Shown here: positions 57,195 to 64,000 of the stretch, piece after piece
Layout: every line of letters starts with the position of its first letter
How positions within the stretch are numbered: position 1 is the stretch's first letter
Assembly: GCF_014650895.1 (NCBI RefSeq)
Contig: NZ_BMVV01000006.1
Span: 186,001-250,000 of the forward strand
Reading direction: 5' to 3'
Length of the DNA: 64,000 bases
Source: Streptomyces omiyaensis
GTDB lineage: Bacteria > Actinomycetota > Actinomycetes > Streptomycetales > Streptomycetaceae
Notes under the pieces: model-generated
What the model saw: the letters and a program-made list of their open reading frames with translations, nothing else
Told to the model about the DNA's origin: nothing
Databases searched by the model: none
Made by a program: the position numbers and the translations under genes

Positions 57195-57238
57195 CAGAGA
57201 ACCAGAGAAATCAGAGAAACCAGAGAAAGCCAGAGAAC
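57195..57238. repeat. Five tandem CAGAGAAN repeats before the pilin-like gene
   Basis: CAGAGAAC, CAGAGAAAT, CAGAGAAAC, CAGAGAAAG and CAGAGAAC begin at 57195, 57203, 57212, 57221 and 57231. The purine-rich, AT-rich array is unlike the surrounding GC-rich DNA and is directly followed by an 11-base-pair hairpin. Confidence 0.85.
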
Positions 57239-57266
57239 CCGCACGCGCGACCGATGCGCGTGCGGG
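57238..57266 (+). promoter_or_regulatory. Perfect hairpin upstream of the pilin-like gene
   Basis: CCCGCACGCGC and GCGCGTGCGGG are complementary over 11 bases with the loop GACCGAT. It starts 56 bases past the tadC stop and 29 bases before the pilin-like gene. It may process or stabilise the pilin mRNA, or partly terminate the upstream transcript. Confidence 0.6.
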
Positions 57267-57294
57267 AGCACACGAGAGAAGGGACGAGGGAGAG

Positions 57295-57516
57295 ATGGGG
57301 AAGACGTGCGGGTGGGTGCGGAAGGCGCTGGGGGAGTTCCTCCGGACACGGCGGGCGGCGCTGCGGACCGACACCGGGATGAGCACCGTCGAGTACGCGC
57401 TGGGGCTGCTCACGGCCGCGGGCGTCGCCGCGATGTTCTACAAGGTCATGTCGAGCGGGAGCGTCACCGGCGCCCTGCAGTCGCTGGTCACGAAGGCCCT
57501 CGATGCGCCGTTCTGA
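57295..57516 (+). CDS. DUF4244 Flp-pilin-like protein
   Basis: A 73-residue protein. After a basic leader (MGKTCGWVRKALGEFLRTRR) and TDTG comes the prepilin-like junction G-MSTVEYALGLLTAAG, with Glu at +5 and Tyr at +6 of the mature chain, the hallmark of Flp pilins, and then a single hydrophobic helix. Mature chain about 45 residues. Such DUF4244 proteins are the likely major pilins of the actinobacterial Tad system. GAGGGAGAG before the ATG is a good ribosome-binding site. Preceded by a repeat array and a hairpin; overlaps the next gene by 14 bases. Confidence 0.9.
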   Translation: MGKTCGWVRKALGEFLRTRRAALRTDTGMSTVEYALGLLTAAGVAAMFYKVMSSGSVTGALQSLVTKALDAPF

Positions 57517-57868
57517 ACGGGACCGGGGCGCCGTGACCGTGGAGGCGGCGATCGTGCTCCCGGTGCTCGCGCTCTTCACGATGGCCCTGCTGTGGGCGCT
57601 GGCCGCGTCCGCCGCGCAGATCCGGTGCGTGGACGCGGCCCGGGCCGGCGCGCGGGCGGCGGCCCGGTCGGAGTCCGCGGAGGCGGTGGCCTCCGCGGCC
57701 CGTGCCGCCGCGCCCGAGGGGGCCAGGGTCGCGGTGGCACGCGAGGGGGAGTGGTGGCGGGTGACGGTGGAGGCGGCCGCGCCGGGGCCGGGTGGCCTGG
57801 GCGTGACCCTGCGCGCCGGAGCCGCGGCGCTCGCCGAGGACGCGGTCGGGGGAGGTGGGCCGGTGTGA
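57503..57868 (+). CDS. TadE-family pseudopilin
   Basis: A 121-residue protein of the TadE-like family: short basic start, cleavage-like DRG-AVTVEAAIVLPVLALF with Glu at +5, one membrane helix, and a cysteine- and Ala-rich extracytoplasmic domain (RCVDAARAGARAAARSES, then VTVEAAAPGPGGLGV). TadE is a minor pseudopilin processed by the prepilin peptidase. ATG 57503 lies inside the previous gene (14-base overlap), and the stop overlaps the next start (GTG 57865), so the cluster is translationally coupled. Confidence 0.85.
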   Translation: MRRSERDRGAVTVEAAIVLPVLALFTMALLWALAASAAQIRCVDAARAGARAAARSESAEAVASAARAAAPEGARVAVAREGEWWRVTVEAAAPGPGGLGVTLRAGAAALAEDAVGGGGPV

Positions 57869-58251
57869 GGGGCGGGGCGGCCGGAGACCGGGGTGCCGCG
57901 ACCGTGTGGACGGCCTTCGCGGCTTGCGCGCTCTGCGTGGTCTTCGCGGCGGTGCTGGCGCTCGGGCAGGCGGTGGCCGTCCGGCACCGGGCGGGCGGCG
58001 CCGCCGACCTGGCGGCACTCGCCGCCGCCGACCGGGCGCTGTGGGGCGGGCCGGAGGCGTGCGCGGCGGCCGCCCGGGTGGCCGCCGCGCACGGCGCCGA
58101 GCTGGTGCGGTGCGCGGTGACCGGCGTGGAGGCGGAGGTGACGGCACGGGTGGTCCGGGGAGCGTGGACCCCGGAGGTCAGGGCCCGGGCGGGACCGGCC
58201 GCTCCGGAGCTGCAAATGCCTCAGGTGTCCCCGGGGCCTCAAGGCCCTTGA
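57865..58251 (+). CDS. TadE/TadG-like or Rv3654c-type protein without +5 Glu
   Basis: A 128-residue protein beginning VRGGAAGDRG-AATVWTAFAA, with one membrane helix (CALCVVFAAVLALGQAVAV) and an Ala-rich region (GGAADLAALAAADRALWGGP). The G-A-A-T-V-W junction carries Trp instead of the expected Glu at +5. The family resembles M. tuberculosis Rv3654c and flp-cluster TadG-like proteins of unknown role. It is the last gene of the Tad unit. Its end (PQVSPGPQGP) approaches a repeat-rich, hairpin-forming stretch. Confidence 0.75.
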   Translation: MRGGAAGDRGAATVWTAFAACALCVVFAAVLALGQAVAVRHRAGGAADLAALAAADRALWGGPEACAAAARVAAAHGAELVRCAVTGVEAEVTARVVRGAWTPEVRARAGPAAPELQMPQVSPGPQGP

Positions 58252-58275
58252 GGTCCTTGAGGGCCTTCAGGGCCT
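58238..58275 (+). terminator. Hairpin repeats between the Tad unit and the helicase gene
   Basis: CTCAAGG (58238-58244) pairs with CCTTGAG at 58246-58252 or 58255-58261, with further GGCCTT/AAGGCC pairing beyond. Several alternative stems are possible in either transcript, and the convergent helicase stop is at 58280. Confidence 0.5.
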
Positions 58276-58279
58276 CGGG

Positions 58280-60817
58280 TCAGGGCCCGGGCGGCGGACC
58301 CTGCTGCTGCGGCGCCTCAGGCCGTTCCGGGGCTTCGGACGGCGCAGGAGGCGCCGGCGCCCCAGGTGTCTCCGGGGCCTCGCGGAGGAGTTCCGTGAGG
58401 AGGCGGACGGCGCCCCGTTTGTGGAGCGGATCGTTGCCGTTGCCGCACTTGGGGGACTGGATGCAGGAGGGGCAGCCCGCCTCGCACTCGCAGGAGGCGA
58501 TCGCCTCGCGGGTGGCGGTGAGCCAGGCCCGGGCGGTGTGGAAGGCGCGCTCCGCGAACCCGGCGCCGCCGGGATGCCCGTCGTACACGAAGACGGTCGG
58601 CAGCAGGGTGTCCGGGTGGAGCGGGACGGAGACGCCGCCGATGTCCCAGCGGTCGCAGGTGGCGAAGAGCGGCAGCATGCCGATGGAGGCGTGCTCGGCG
58701 GCGTGCAGCGCGCCGCCGAGGATCTCCGGGGTGATCCGGGCGGAGTCGAGCTGGTCCTCGGTCACCGTCCACCACACGGCTCGGGTGCGCAGGGTGCGGG
58801 GCGGCAGGTCGAGCTTGGTCTCGCCCAGCACCTCGCCCGTGATCAGCCGGCGGCGCAGGAAGGAGACGACCTGGTTGGTGACCTCGACGGAGCCGTAGCA
58901 GAGGCGGCCCGAGCCCCAGGGGATCTCGGTGTCGGTCTCCAGGACGCGGATCGAGGTGGTGTCGCGGGCGACGGTCGAGTACGGCGGGACGGCCTCCTCG
59001 ACGAGGGCGACGGAGTCCTCCAGGTCCAGCTTCCTCACCAGGTAGGTGCGGCCCTGGTGGAGGTGGACGGCGCCCTCGTGGACGGCGGTGTGGGAGGCGG
59101 CCTCGTCGACCGTGCCGAGGAGCCGGCCGGTGCCCTCCTCGACGATCCGGACGGGGCTGCCGCCGCCGCCCCGGATGTCGGCGAGGTCGGCGGCCCGCTC
59201 GCGGCGGGTCCAGTACCAGCCGCCGGTGCGGCGGCGCAGCAGGCCGGCCGCCTCCAGCTGGGGCATGAGGCCGGGCGCGGCGGGGCCGAAGAGGGCCAGG
59301 TCGTCCTCGGTGAGGGGGAGTTCGGAGGCGGCGGCGCACAGGTGGGGGGCGAGGACGTAGGGGTTGTCGGGGTCCAGGACGGTCGACTCGACCGGCTGGT
59401 CGAAGATCGCCTCGGGGTGGTGGACGAGGAAGGTGTCCAGCGGGTCGTCGCGGGCGATCATGACGGCGAGGGCGCCCTCGCCGGAGCGGCCCGCCCGGCC
59501 GGCCTGCTGCCACAGCGAGGCACGGGTGCCGGGGTAGCCGGCGATGAGGACGGCGTCGAGGCCCGAGACGTCCACGCCCAGTTCCAGGGCGGTGGTGGCG
59601 GCGAGGCCGAGGAGTTCCCCGGAGTGCAGCGCCCGCTCCAGGGCGCGCCGCTCCTCGGGCAGGTAGCCGCCCCGGTAGGCGGCGACCCGCCGGGCGAGCG
59701 CCCGGTCGGTCTCGGCGAGGCGTTCCTGGGCGATCACCGAGATCAGCTCGGCGCCGCGCCGGGAGCGGACGAAGGCGACCGTGCGGACGCCCTGCCGGGT
59801 GAGGTCGGTGAGCAGGTCGGCGGTCTCGGCGGTGGCGGTCCGGCGGACCGGCGCGCCGCGCTCGCCCTGGAGCTCGGTGAGGGGCGGCTCCCACAGGGCG
59901 AAGACCAGCTCGCCGCGCGGGGAGGCGTCGTCGGAGACCTCGGTGACGGGCAGGCCGGTGAGCCGGGCGGCGGCGCGGGCCGGGTCGGCGGAGGTGGCGG
60001 AGGCGAGGAGGAAGACCGGATCGGAGCCGTACCGGGCGCAGACCCGGCGCAGCCGGCGCAGGACCTGGGCGACGTGGGAGCCGAAGACGCCCCGGTAGGT
60101 GTGGCACTCGTCGATGACGACGTACCGCAGGGAGCGGAGGAAGGAGGACCACCTGGGGTGGGACGGGAGGATGCCCCGGTGCAGCATGTCGGGGTTGGTG
60201 AGGACGTAGTTCGCGTACTGGCGGACCCACTCGCGTTCCTCGAACGGGGTGTCGCCGTCGTAGACGGCGGGCCGGATCCGGTTGCCGAGCGGGGCGGCCA
60301 GCTCCCGGACGGCGCGGCGCTGGTCGGCGGCGAGGGCCTTGGTGGGGGAGAGGTAGAGCGCGGTCGTGCCGCGCCCGTTCGCGGCCTCCGCGCCGTCCAG
60401 GAGGGTGGAGAGGACGGGGGCGAGGTAGGCGAGCGACTTGCCCGAGGCGGTTCCCGTGGCGATCACCACGGACGCGCCGTCGAGGGCGTGCTCGGTGGCC
60501 TCGGCCTGATGGGCCCAGGGGTGCTCGATGCCGGCCGCCCGGACCGCCGCGATCACCTCGGACCGGATGCGGTCGGGCCAGACCGCATGGCGGCCCGTCC
60601 GGGCGGGCATGTGCTCCATATGAGTGATGCGCGCGGCCCGGCTCTCGCCGGAGGTGAGCCGTTCGAGGACCCGGTGCGGGGAGGGGCGGCTGCCCGTGTC
60701 TCCGGCGGGTCGAGCGGTGTGGTGATTCGTGGCCATCGGCACCGAGTGTGTCACCGGCGTGACGGACAATGCTTCCAAGGCGTCGTGCATGGTTGCTGGT
60801 AAGTGATTGAATGCCAT
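58280..60817 (-). CDS. MrfA/Hrq1-type DEAD/DEAH helicase with DUF1998 zinc-binding tail
   Basis: An 845-residue superfamily 2 helicase. Motifs: ASVVIATGTASGKSLAYLAP (Walker A), VVIDECHTYRGVFGSHV (DEAH variant DECH), SATSADPARAAARL, and the C-terminal helicase half with GGYLPEERRALERAL and AGRAGRSGEGALAVMI. The C-terminal region carries the four-cysteine CECEAGCPSCIQSPKCGNGN of DUF1998. MrfA in Bacillus and Hrq1 in yeast repair mitomycin-type DNA damage. The tail after 810 is Pro/Ala/Gln-rich. ATG 60817 (MAFNHLPATMHDALEALSVT) is taken from family similarity; it lacks a strong ribosome-binding site. Confidence 0.93.
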   Translation of the reverse strand: MAFNHLPATMHDALEALSVTPVTHSVPMATNHHTARPAGDTGSRPSPHRVLERLTSGESRAARITHMEHMPARTGRHAVWPDRIRSEVIAAVRAAGIEHPWAHQAEATEHALDGASVVIATGTASGKSLAYLAPVLSTLLDGAEAANGRGTTALYLSPTKALAADQRRAVRELAAPLGNRIRPAVYDGDTPFEEREWVRQYANYVLTNPDMLHRGILPSHPRWSSFLRSLRYVVIDECHTYRGVFGSHVAQVLRRLRRVCARYGSDPVFLLASATSADPARAAARLTGLPVTEVSDDASPRGELVFALWEPPLTELQGERGAPVRRTATAETADLLTDLTRQGVRTVAFVRSRRGAELISVIAQERLAETDRALARRVAAYRGGYLPEERRALERALHSGELLGLAATTALELGVDVSGLDAVLIAGYPGTRASLWQQAGRAGRSGEGALAVMIARDDPLDTFLVHHPEAIFDQPVESTVLDPDNPYVLAPHLCAAASELPLTEDDLALFGPAAPGLMPQLEAAGLLRRRTGGWYWTRRERAADLADIRGGGGSPVRIVEEGTGRLLGTVDEAASHTAVHEGAVHLHQGRTYLVRKLDLEDSVALVEEAVPPYSTVARDTTSIRVLETDTEIPWGSGRLCYGSVEVTNQVVSFLRRRLITGEVLGETKLDLPPRTLRTRAVWWTVTEDQLDSARITPEILGGALHAAEHASIGMLPLFATCDRWDIGGVSVPLHPDTLLPTVFVYDGHPGGAGFAERAFHTARAWLTATREAIASCECEAGCPSCIQSPKCGNGNDPLHKRGAVRLLTELLREAPETPGAPAPPAPSEAPERPEAPQQQGPPPGP

Positions 60818-60897
60818 TGCGGCTGGCGATTCGTTCTCCGACTCCGCCCGGGAGATCCGAGGGGGCGAACGCCCGATAGCAAGGTGCTGGAGGATCC
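60818..60897. promoter_or_regulatory. Divergent helicase/bldG control region
   Basis: Only 80 bases separate two divergent starts. Toward bldG there is a GGGCG-AA-CGCCC hairpin (60863-60874) and GATAGC (60875-60880), and GGAGGA (60889-60894) is the ribosome-binding site. Promoters for bldG may lie further left inside the helicase gene. Confidence 0.4.
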
Positions 60898-61251
60898 GTG
60901 GACCTGTCCCTGTCGACTCGCACTGTGCCCGGAGCTGGCGGCGACCGTACGGTCGTCGAGGTCGGTGGCGAGATTGATGTTTATACCGCGCCCAAGCTGC
61001 GCGAGCAGTTGGTCGAGTTGGTGAACGACGGCAGTTACCACCTGGTCGTCGACATGGAGGGAGTGGACTTCCTCGACTCCACCGGTCTCGGCGTGCTCGT
61101 GGGCGGCTTGAAGCGGGTGCGTGCCCATGAGGGCTCGCTGCGCCTGGTCTGCAACCAGGAGCGCATTCTCAAGATCTTCCGGATCACGGGCCTCACCAAG
61201 GTCTTCCCGATCCACACCTCGGTCGACGAGGCCGTCAACGCGGTCGACTGA
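60898..61251 (+). CDS. bldG: Anti-anti-sigma factor BldG
   Basis: A 117-residue STAS-domain protein ([20 protein letters not shown] start) with the phosphorylation site in [15 protein letters not shown]. By my count the phosphoacceptor serine is Ser61. I remember S. coelicolor BldG as 113 residues with Ser57; the difference is four extra residues near [12 protein letters not shown]. BldG controls aerial hyphae and antibiotic production through partner-switching with anti-sigma kinases. GTG 60898 follows GGAGGA. The kinase-type gene 14 bases downstream is its known partner in this locus. Confidence 0.94.
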   Translation: MDLSLSTRTVPGAGGDRTVVEVGGEIDVYTAPKLREQLVELVNDGSYHLVVDMEGVDFLDSTGLGVLVGGLKRVRAHEGSLRLVCNQERILKIFRITGLTKVFPIHTSVDEAVNAVD

Positions 61252-61264
61252 CCGGGGGGATCCC

Positions 61265-61723
61265 ATGGCCACCGTGGAACTCCGCTTCAGCGCCCAGCCC
61301 GAGCACGTCCGTACGGCCCGCCTGGTGGCGGCCGCGGTCGCCCGCCGGGCCGGGGTGGACGAGGCGGTTCTCGACGAGGTGCGTCTCGCCGTCGGCGAGG
61401 CGTGTTCCCGCGCGGTCGGGCTGCACCGCGGCAACGGCGTCGCCACGCCCATCAGGGTCGTGCTGACCGACGAGGAGAAGACGTTCTCCATCGAGGTCGG
61501 TGACGAGGTGCCCGGTGCGGGTGCGGCCGGCGGTGTTCCCGGCGCGCGCGCCGGGGCTCCGGCGGAGGCCGCGGACGAGGCCGACGGCGAGGACGAGATG
61601 GGTCTCGCGGTGATCCGCGGGCTCGTCGACGACGTCGAGGTGACCGCCGGCGACGACGGCGGCACCATCCGGATGACCTGGCCCACCGCTCTGGCGGAGA
61701 CGGACGCGGACGTCCTGTCCTGA
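61265..61723 (+). CDS. RsbW-type anti-sigma factor / serine kinase (BldG partner)
   Basis: A 152-residue GHKL ATPase of the RsbW/SpoIIAB type: N-box LDEVRLAVGEACSRAVG, G1 region FSIEVGDEVPG and a C-terminal GLAVIRGLVDDVEVTAGDDG. It should phosphorylate BldG and bind a sigma factor. Between G1 and the second glycine motif there is an extra Ala/Gly- and Glu/Asp-rich stretch (ARAGAPAEAADEADGEDEMG) of about 30 residues over the ATP-lid position, longer than in typical RsbW (about 160 residues overall). The ATG at 61265 is 14 bases after bldG, so both are cotranscribed. Confidence 0.88.
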   Translation: MATVELRFSAQPEHVRTARLVAAAVARRAGVDEAVLDEVRLAVGEACSRAVGLHRGNGVATPIRVVLTDEEKTFSIEVGDEVPGAGAAGGVPGARAGAPAEAADEADGEDEMGLAVIRGLVDDVEVTAGDDGGTIRMTWPTALAETDADVLS

Positions 61724-61769
61724 CTCCGCGGCCCCCGCGCGCTCCGCGCCCCGGGGGACGGACACGTGG

Positions 61770-61805
61770 GGGAAGGGGCCCCGCCGCACGGCGGGGCCCC
61801 TTCCC
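61770..61805 (+). terminator. Terminator of the bldG operon
   Basis: A perfect 17-base-pair stem GGGAAGGGGCCCCGCCG/CGGCGGGGCCCCTTCCC with a minimal CA loop, about 47 bases beyond the stop of the anti-sigma gene. Confidence 0.88.
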
Positions 61806-61911
61806 GTGCGCGGGGTGCCCGGAGCGGTCCTTCGCGCGCACTCCCCGGGGCAATCGATGGATTCCGGCGGAGTGCCGCCTACGGAAGGCGTTTTGTCCGG
61901 CTTCGGCTGCC

Positions 61912-61917
61912 TATGAT
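61912..61917 (+). promoter_or_regulatory. -10 box of hppA
   Basis: TATGAT is followed by eight bases and the ATG start, with no ribosome-binding site. GTTTTG lies about 16 bases upstream as a possible -35 box. This suggests a leaderless transcript. Confidence 0.5.
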
Positions 61918-61925
61918 CCGTGCCC

Positions 61926-64000
61926 ATGCACCCGGAACCGGAAATGGCCCAGGCCTCCGCCGCCCTCGCCGCGGCGGTGCTCACCAGCGGGAACCGGACG
62001 ATCGTCGCCGTCATCGCCGGGGTCGCCCTCGCCGCACTGGTCACCGCCCGGCTCTTCGGCCGCCAGGTGCTCAGGGCCGACGAGGGCACCCCGGCGATGC
62101 GGCGGATCGCCGCCGCCGTGCAGGAGGGCGCCAACGCCTACCTCGCCCGCCAGCTGCGGACCATCGCCCTCTTCGCCGTCGTCGTCTTCCTCCTGCTCAT
62201 GGCGCTGCCCGCCGATTCCTGGTCGCAGCGGGTCGGCCGGTCGCTGTTCTTCCTGGTCGGGGCGTTGTTCTCGGCCGCCACCGGATACGTCGGGATGCGG
62301 CTCGCCGTCCGCGCCAACGTCCGGGTCGCGGCGGCCGCCCGGGAGGCCGCCCCGGCCCCCGGCGAACCCGGCCGGGACCCCGCCGAGGCGGCCCGCCGGG
62401 CCATGCGGATCGCCTTCCGCACCGGCGGGACCGTCGGCATGTCCACGGTCGGCCTCGGGCTGCTCGGTGCGGCCTGCGTCGTCCTCGTCTACGCCGCCGA
62501 CGCGCCCAAGGTCCTGGAGGGCTTCGGCCTCGGCGCCGCCCTCATCGCCATGTTCATGCGGGTCGGCGGCGGCATCTTCACCAAGGCCGCCGACGTCGGC
62601 GCCGACCTGGTCGGCAAGGTCGAGCAGGGCATCCCCGAGGACGACCCGCGCAACGCCGCCACCATCGCCGACAACGTGGGCGACAACGTCGGCGACTGCG
62701 CGGGCATGGCCGCCGACCTCTTCGAGTCGTACGCCGTCACCCTGGTCGCGGCCCTCATCCTCGGCAAGGCCGCCTTCGGCGACCACGGTCTGGTCTTCCC
62801 GCTGGTCGTGCCCGCGATCGGCGTCCTCACCGCCGTCGTCGGCATCCTCGCCGTCGCGCCCCGGCGCTCCGACCGGGGCGGGATGCGCGCCGTCGACCGG
62901 GGCTTCTTCCTCTCCGCGGTCGTCTCCCTCGTCCTCGTCGCGGTCGCCGCCTTCGTCTACCTGCCGTCGACCTACGCCGGGCTGGCCGGCGTCACCGAGC
63001 CCGGCCTGACCGCACACGACGGCGACCCCCGGGTCCTCGCCCTCGTCGCCGTCGCCATCGGGATCCTGCTCGCCGCGCTCATCCAGCGGCTCACCGGCTA
63101 CTTCACCGAGACCGGCCGGCGTCCCGTCCAGGACATCGGCCGCTCCGCGCTCACCGGCCCCGCCACCGTCGTCCTCGCCGGCGTCGCCATCGGCCTGGAG
63201 TCCGCCGTCTACGCGGCGCTCCTCATCGCCCTCGCCGTCTACGGCGCCTTCCTCCTCGGCGGCGCCTCCGTGATGCTGGCGCTCTTCGCGGTCGCACTCG
63301 CCGGGACGGGGCTGCTCACCACGGTCGGCGTGATCGTCGCCATGGACACCTTCGGCCCGGTCTCCGACAACGCGCAGGGCATCGCGGAGATGTCGGGGGA
63401 CGTGCGGGGCGCCGGCGCGCAGGTCCTCACCGAGCTGGACGCGGTCGGCAACACCACCAAGGCGATCACCAAGGGCATCGCGATCGCGACCGCCGTCCTC
63501 GCCGCCGCCGCGCTCTTCGGCTCCTACCGGGACGCCATCGCCACCTCGGTCGCCGAGGTCGGCGCGAGGGCGGGCGAGCTGACCCTCTCCATGGACGTCT
63601 CCCAGCCCAACAACCTCGTCGGCCTGATCCTCGGCGCGGCCGTCGTCTTCCTCTTCTCCGGACTGGCCGTCAACGCCGTCTCGCGGTCGGCCGGTTCGGT
63701 GGTGTACGAGGTGCGCAGGCAGTTCCGCGAGCACCCGGGGATCATGGACGGCAGCGAGACCCCCGAGTACGGGCGGGTCGTCGACATCTGCACCAGGGAC
63801 GCGCTCCGCGAACTCGCCACGCCCGGGCTGCTCGCCGTCACCGCCCCGGTCGCCGTCGGCTTCGCGCTCGGCGTCGGACCGCTCGGCGCGTACCTGGCCG
63901 GGGCGATCGGCACCGGCGCGCTGATGGCGGTCTTCCTCGCCAACTCGGGCGGCGCCTGGGACAACGCGAAGAAGCTGGTCGAGGACGGCCACCACGGCGG
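61926..64000 (+). CDS. hppA: Membrane proton-pumping pyrophosphatase (partial, right edge)
   Basis: The first 691 residues of a membrane-integral pyrophosphatase; the frame is open at the window edge (full proteins are about 760-800). Substrate-binding motifs DVGADLVGKVEQGIPEDDPR and NVGDNVGDCAGMAADLFE, and GPVSDNAQGIAEMS are present. In GNTTKAITKG the Lys (residue 512 here) is the hallmark of the potassium-independent subfamily, so the enzyme should pump protons without K+ activation. It uses pyrophosphate to build a proton gradient. The gene follows the bldG unit in the order I recall for Streptomyces. Confidence 0.95.
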   Translation, partial: MHPEPEMAQASAALAAAVLTSGNRTIVAVIAGVALAALVTARLFGRQVLRADEGTPAMRRIAAAVQEGANAYLARQLRTIALFAVVVFLLLMALPADSWSQRVGRSLFFLVGALFSAATGYVGMRLAVRANVRVAAAAREAAPAPGEPGRDPAEAARRAMRIAFRTGGTVGMSTVGLGLLGAACVVLVYAADAPKVLEGFGLGAALIAMFMRVGGGIFTKAADVGADLVGKVEQGIPEDDPRNAATIADNVGDNVGDCAGMAADLFESYAVTLVAALILGKAAFGDHGLVFPLVVPAIGVLTAVVGILAVAPRRSDRGGMRAVDRGFFLSAVVSLVLVAVAAFVYLPSTYAGLAGVTEPGLTAHDGDPRVLALVAVAIGILLAALIQRLTGYFTETGRRPVQDIGRSALTGPATVVLAGVAIGLESAVYAALLIALAVYGAFLLGGASVMLALFAVALAGTGLLTTVGVIVAMDTFGPVSDNAQGIAEMSGDVRGAGAQVLTELDAVGNTTKAITKGIAIATAVLAAAALFGSYRDAIATSVAEVGARAGELTLSMDVSQPNNLVGLILGAAVVFLFSGLAVNAVSRSAGSVVYEVRRQFREHPGIMDGSETPEYGRVVDICTRDALRELATPGLLAVTAPVAVGFALGVGPLGAYLAGAIGTGALMAVFLANSGGAWDNAKKLVEDGHHG

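Noticed and set aside
54177-57413. 1078-codon minus-strand open frame opposite the Tad cluster
   Set aside because: Shadow of the tad genes: no conserved motifs, Pro/Arg/Ala-rich composition, while the plus strand has complete TadA/TadB/TadC proteins with intact motifs.

Overview
The window is a high-GC actinobacterial chromosome segment, almost certainly from Streptomyces. Codons nearly always end in G or C, GTG and TTG starts are common, and developmental genes typical of the genus are present (wblA, bldG, crp). From memory, the gene order follows a conserved core block of the S. coelicolor chromosome read backwards, from ybaB/recR/ask at the left to bldG/hppA at the right. No insertion sequence, prophage, CRISPR array or rRNA operon was seen. 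The window is core genome rather than an island, and most genes are assignable to known families.

Layout. 1-5.3 kb: edge of a minus-strand gene, a MarR regulator with a DJ-1/PfpI protein, a class III aminotransferase with a GntR regulator, an unknown conserved-looking gene and a SLATT membrane protein. 5.5-8.7 kb: ybaB, recR, a DUF5063 gene and the aspartokinase gene. The aspartate-semialdehyde dehydrogenase gene that I expect next to ask in this genus is absent. 9-17.4 kb: an ECF-type sigma factor with an overlapping single-pass membrane partner, SURF1, a methyltransferase, a double AsnC-type regulator divergent from an ATPase-less LuxR/AfsR-like TPR protein, and a YdcF-type membrane protein. 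17.4-26.4 kb: Ser/Thr kinase, glycosyltransferase, hydrolase, flotillin with an NfeD-like partner, PucR regulator, tRNA-Pro(CGG), Pr6Pr membrane protein, phosphoesterase and YqeY. 26.4-39.4 kb: class A penicillin-binding protein divergent from wblA, paired ArsA-like ATPases, DUF4177/RidA, Nudix, metallo-beta-lactamase-fold and SPFH genes, crp divergent from nth, a CoA-type Nudix and the MarP protease. 39.8-50.5 kb: alpha/beta hydrolase, holin-family protein, nhaA, acs with a DasR-like site, a SulP/carbonic anhydrase fusion, a deacetylase-like lipoprotein and a CooC/MinD-type ATPase. 50.5-64 kb: degenerate Fic-like protein, HAD phosphatase, a complete-looking ssd/tadABC/pilin/tadE cluster, an MrfA-type helicase, bldG with its anti-sigma kinase, and the start of the proton-pumping pyrophosphatase gene.

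Gene cooperation. The Tad cluster is translationally coupled (overlaps at every junction except before the pilin-like gene) and probably builds a Flp-type pilus or secretion device. bldG and the following kinase form an anti-anti-sigma/anti-sigma pair. The two ArsA-like genes overlap and are likely partners. The MarR/DJ-1 pair, sigma/membrane pair, Nudix/MBL pair and hydrolase/holin pair all overlap by 4 bases.

The most useful non-coding observations are as follows. (1) At least a dozen start codons sit 6-8 bases after a TANNNT -10 box with no ribosome-binding site, which marks leaderless transcripts and fixes several starts. (2) A structured, U-tract-ended candidate small RNA lies between the convergent Fic-like and HAD genes. 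(3) A leaderless 21-codon micro-ORF is followed by nested hairpins and a T-tract upstream of the Tad cluster. (4) A repeat array and hairpin lie directly ahead of the pilin-like gene. These are the best candidates for undescribed biology here, and all are inferences from sequence alone.
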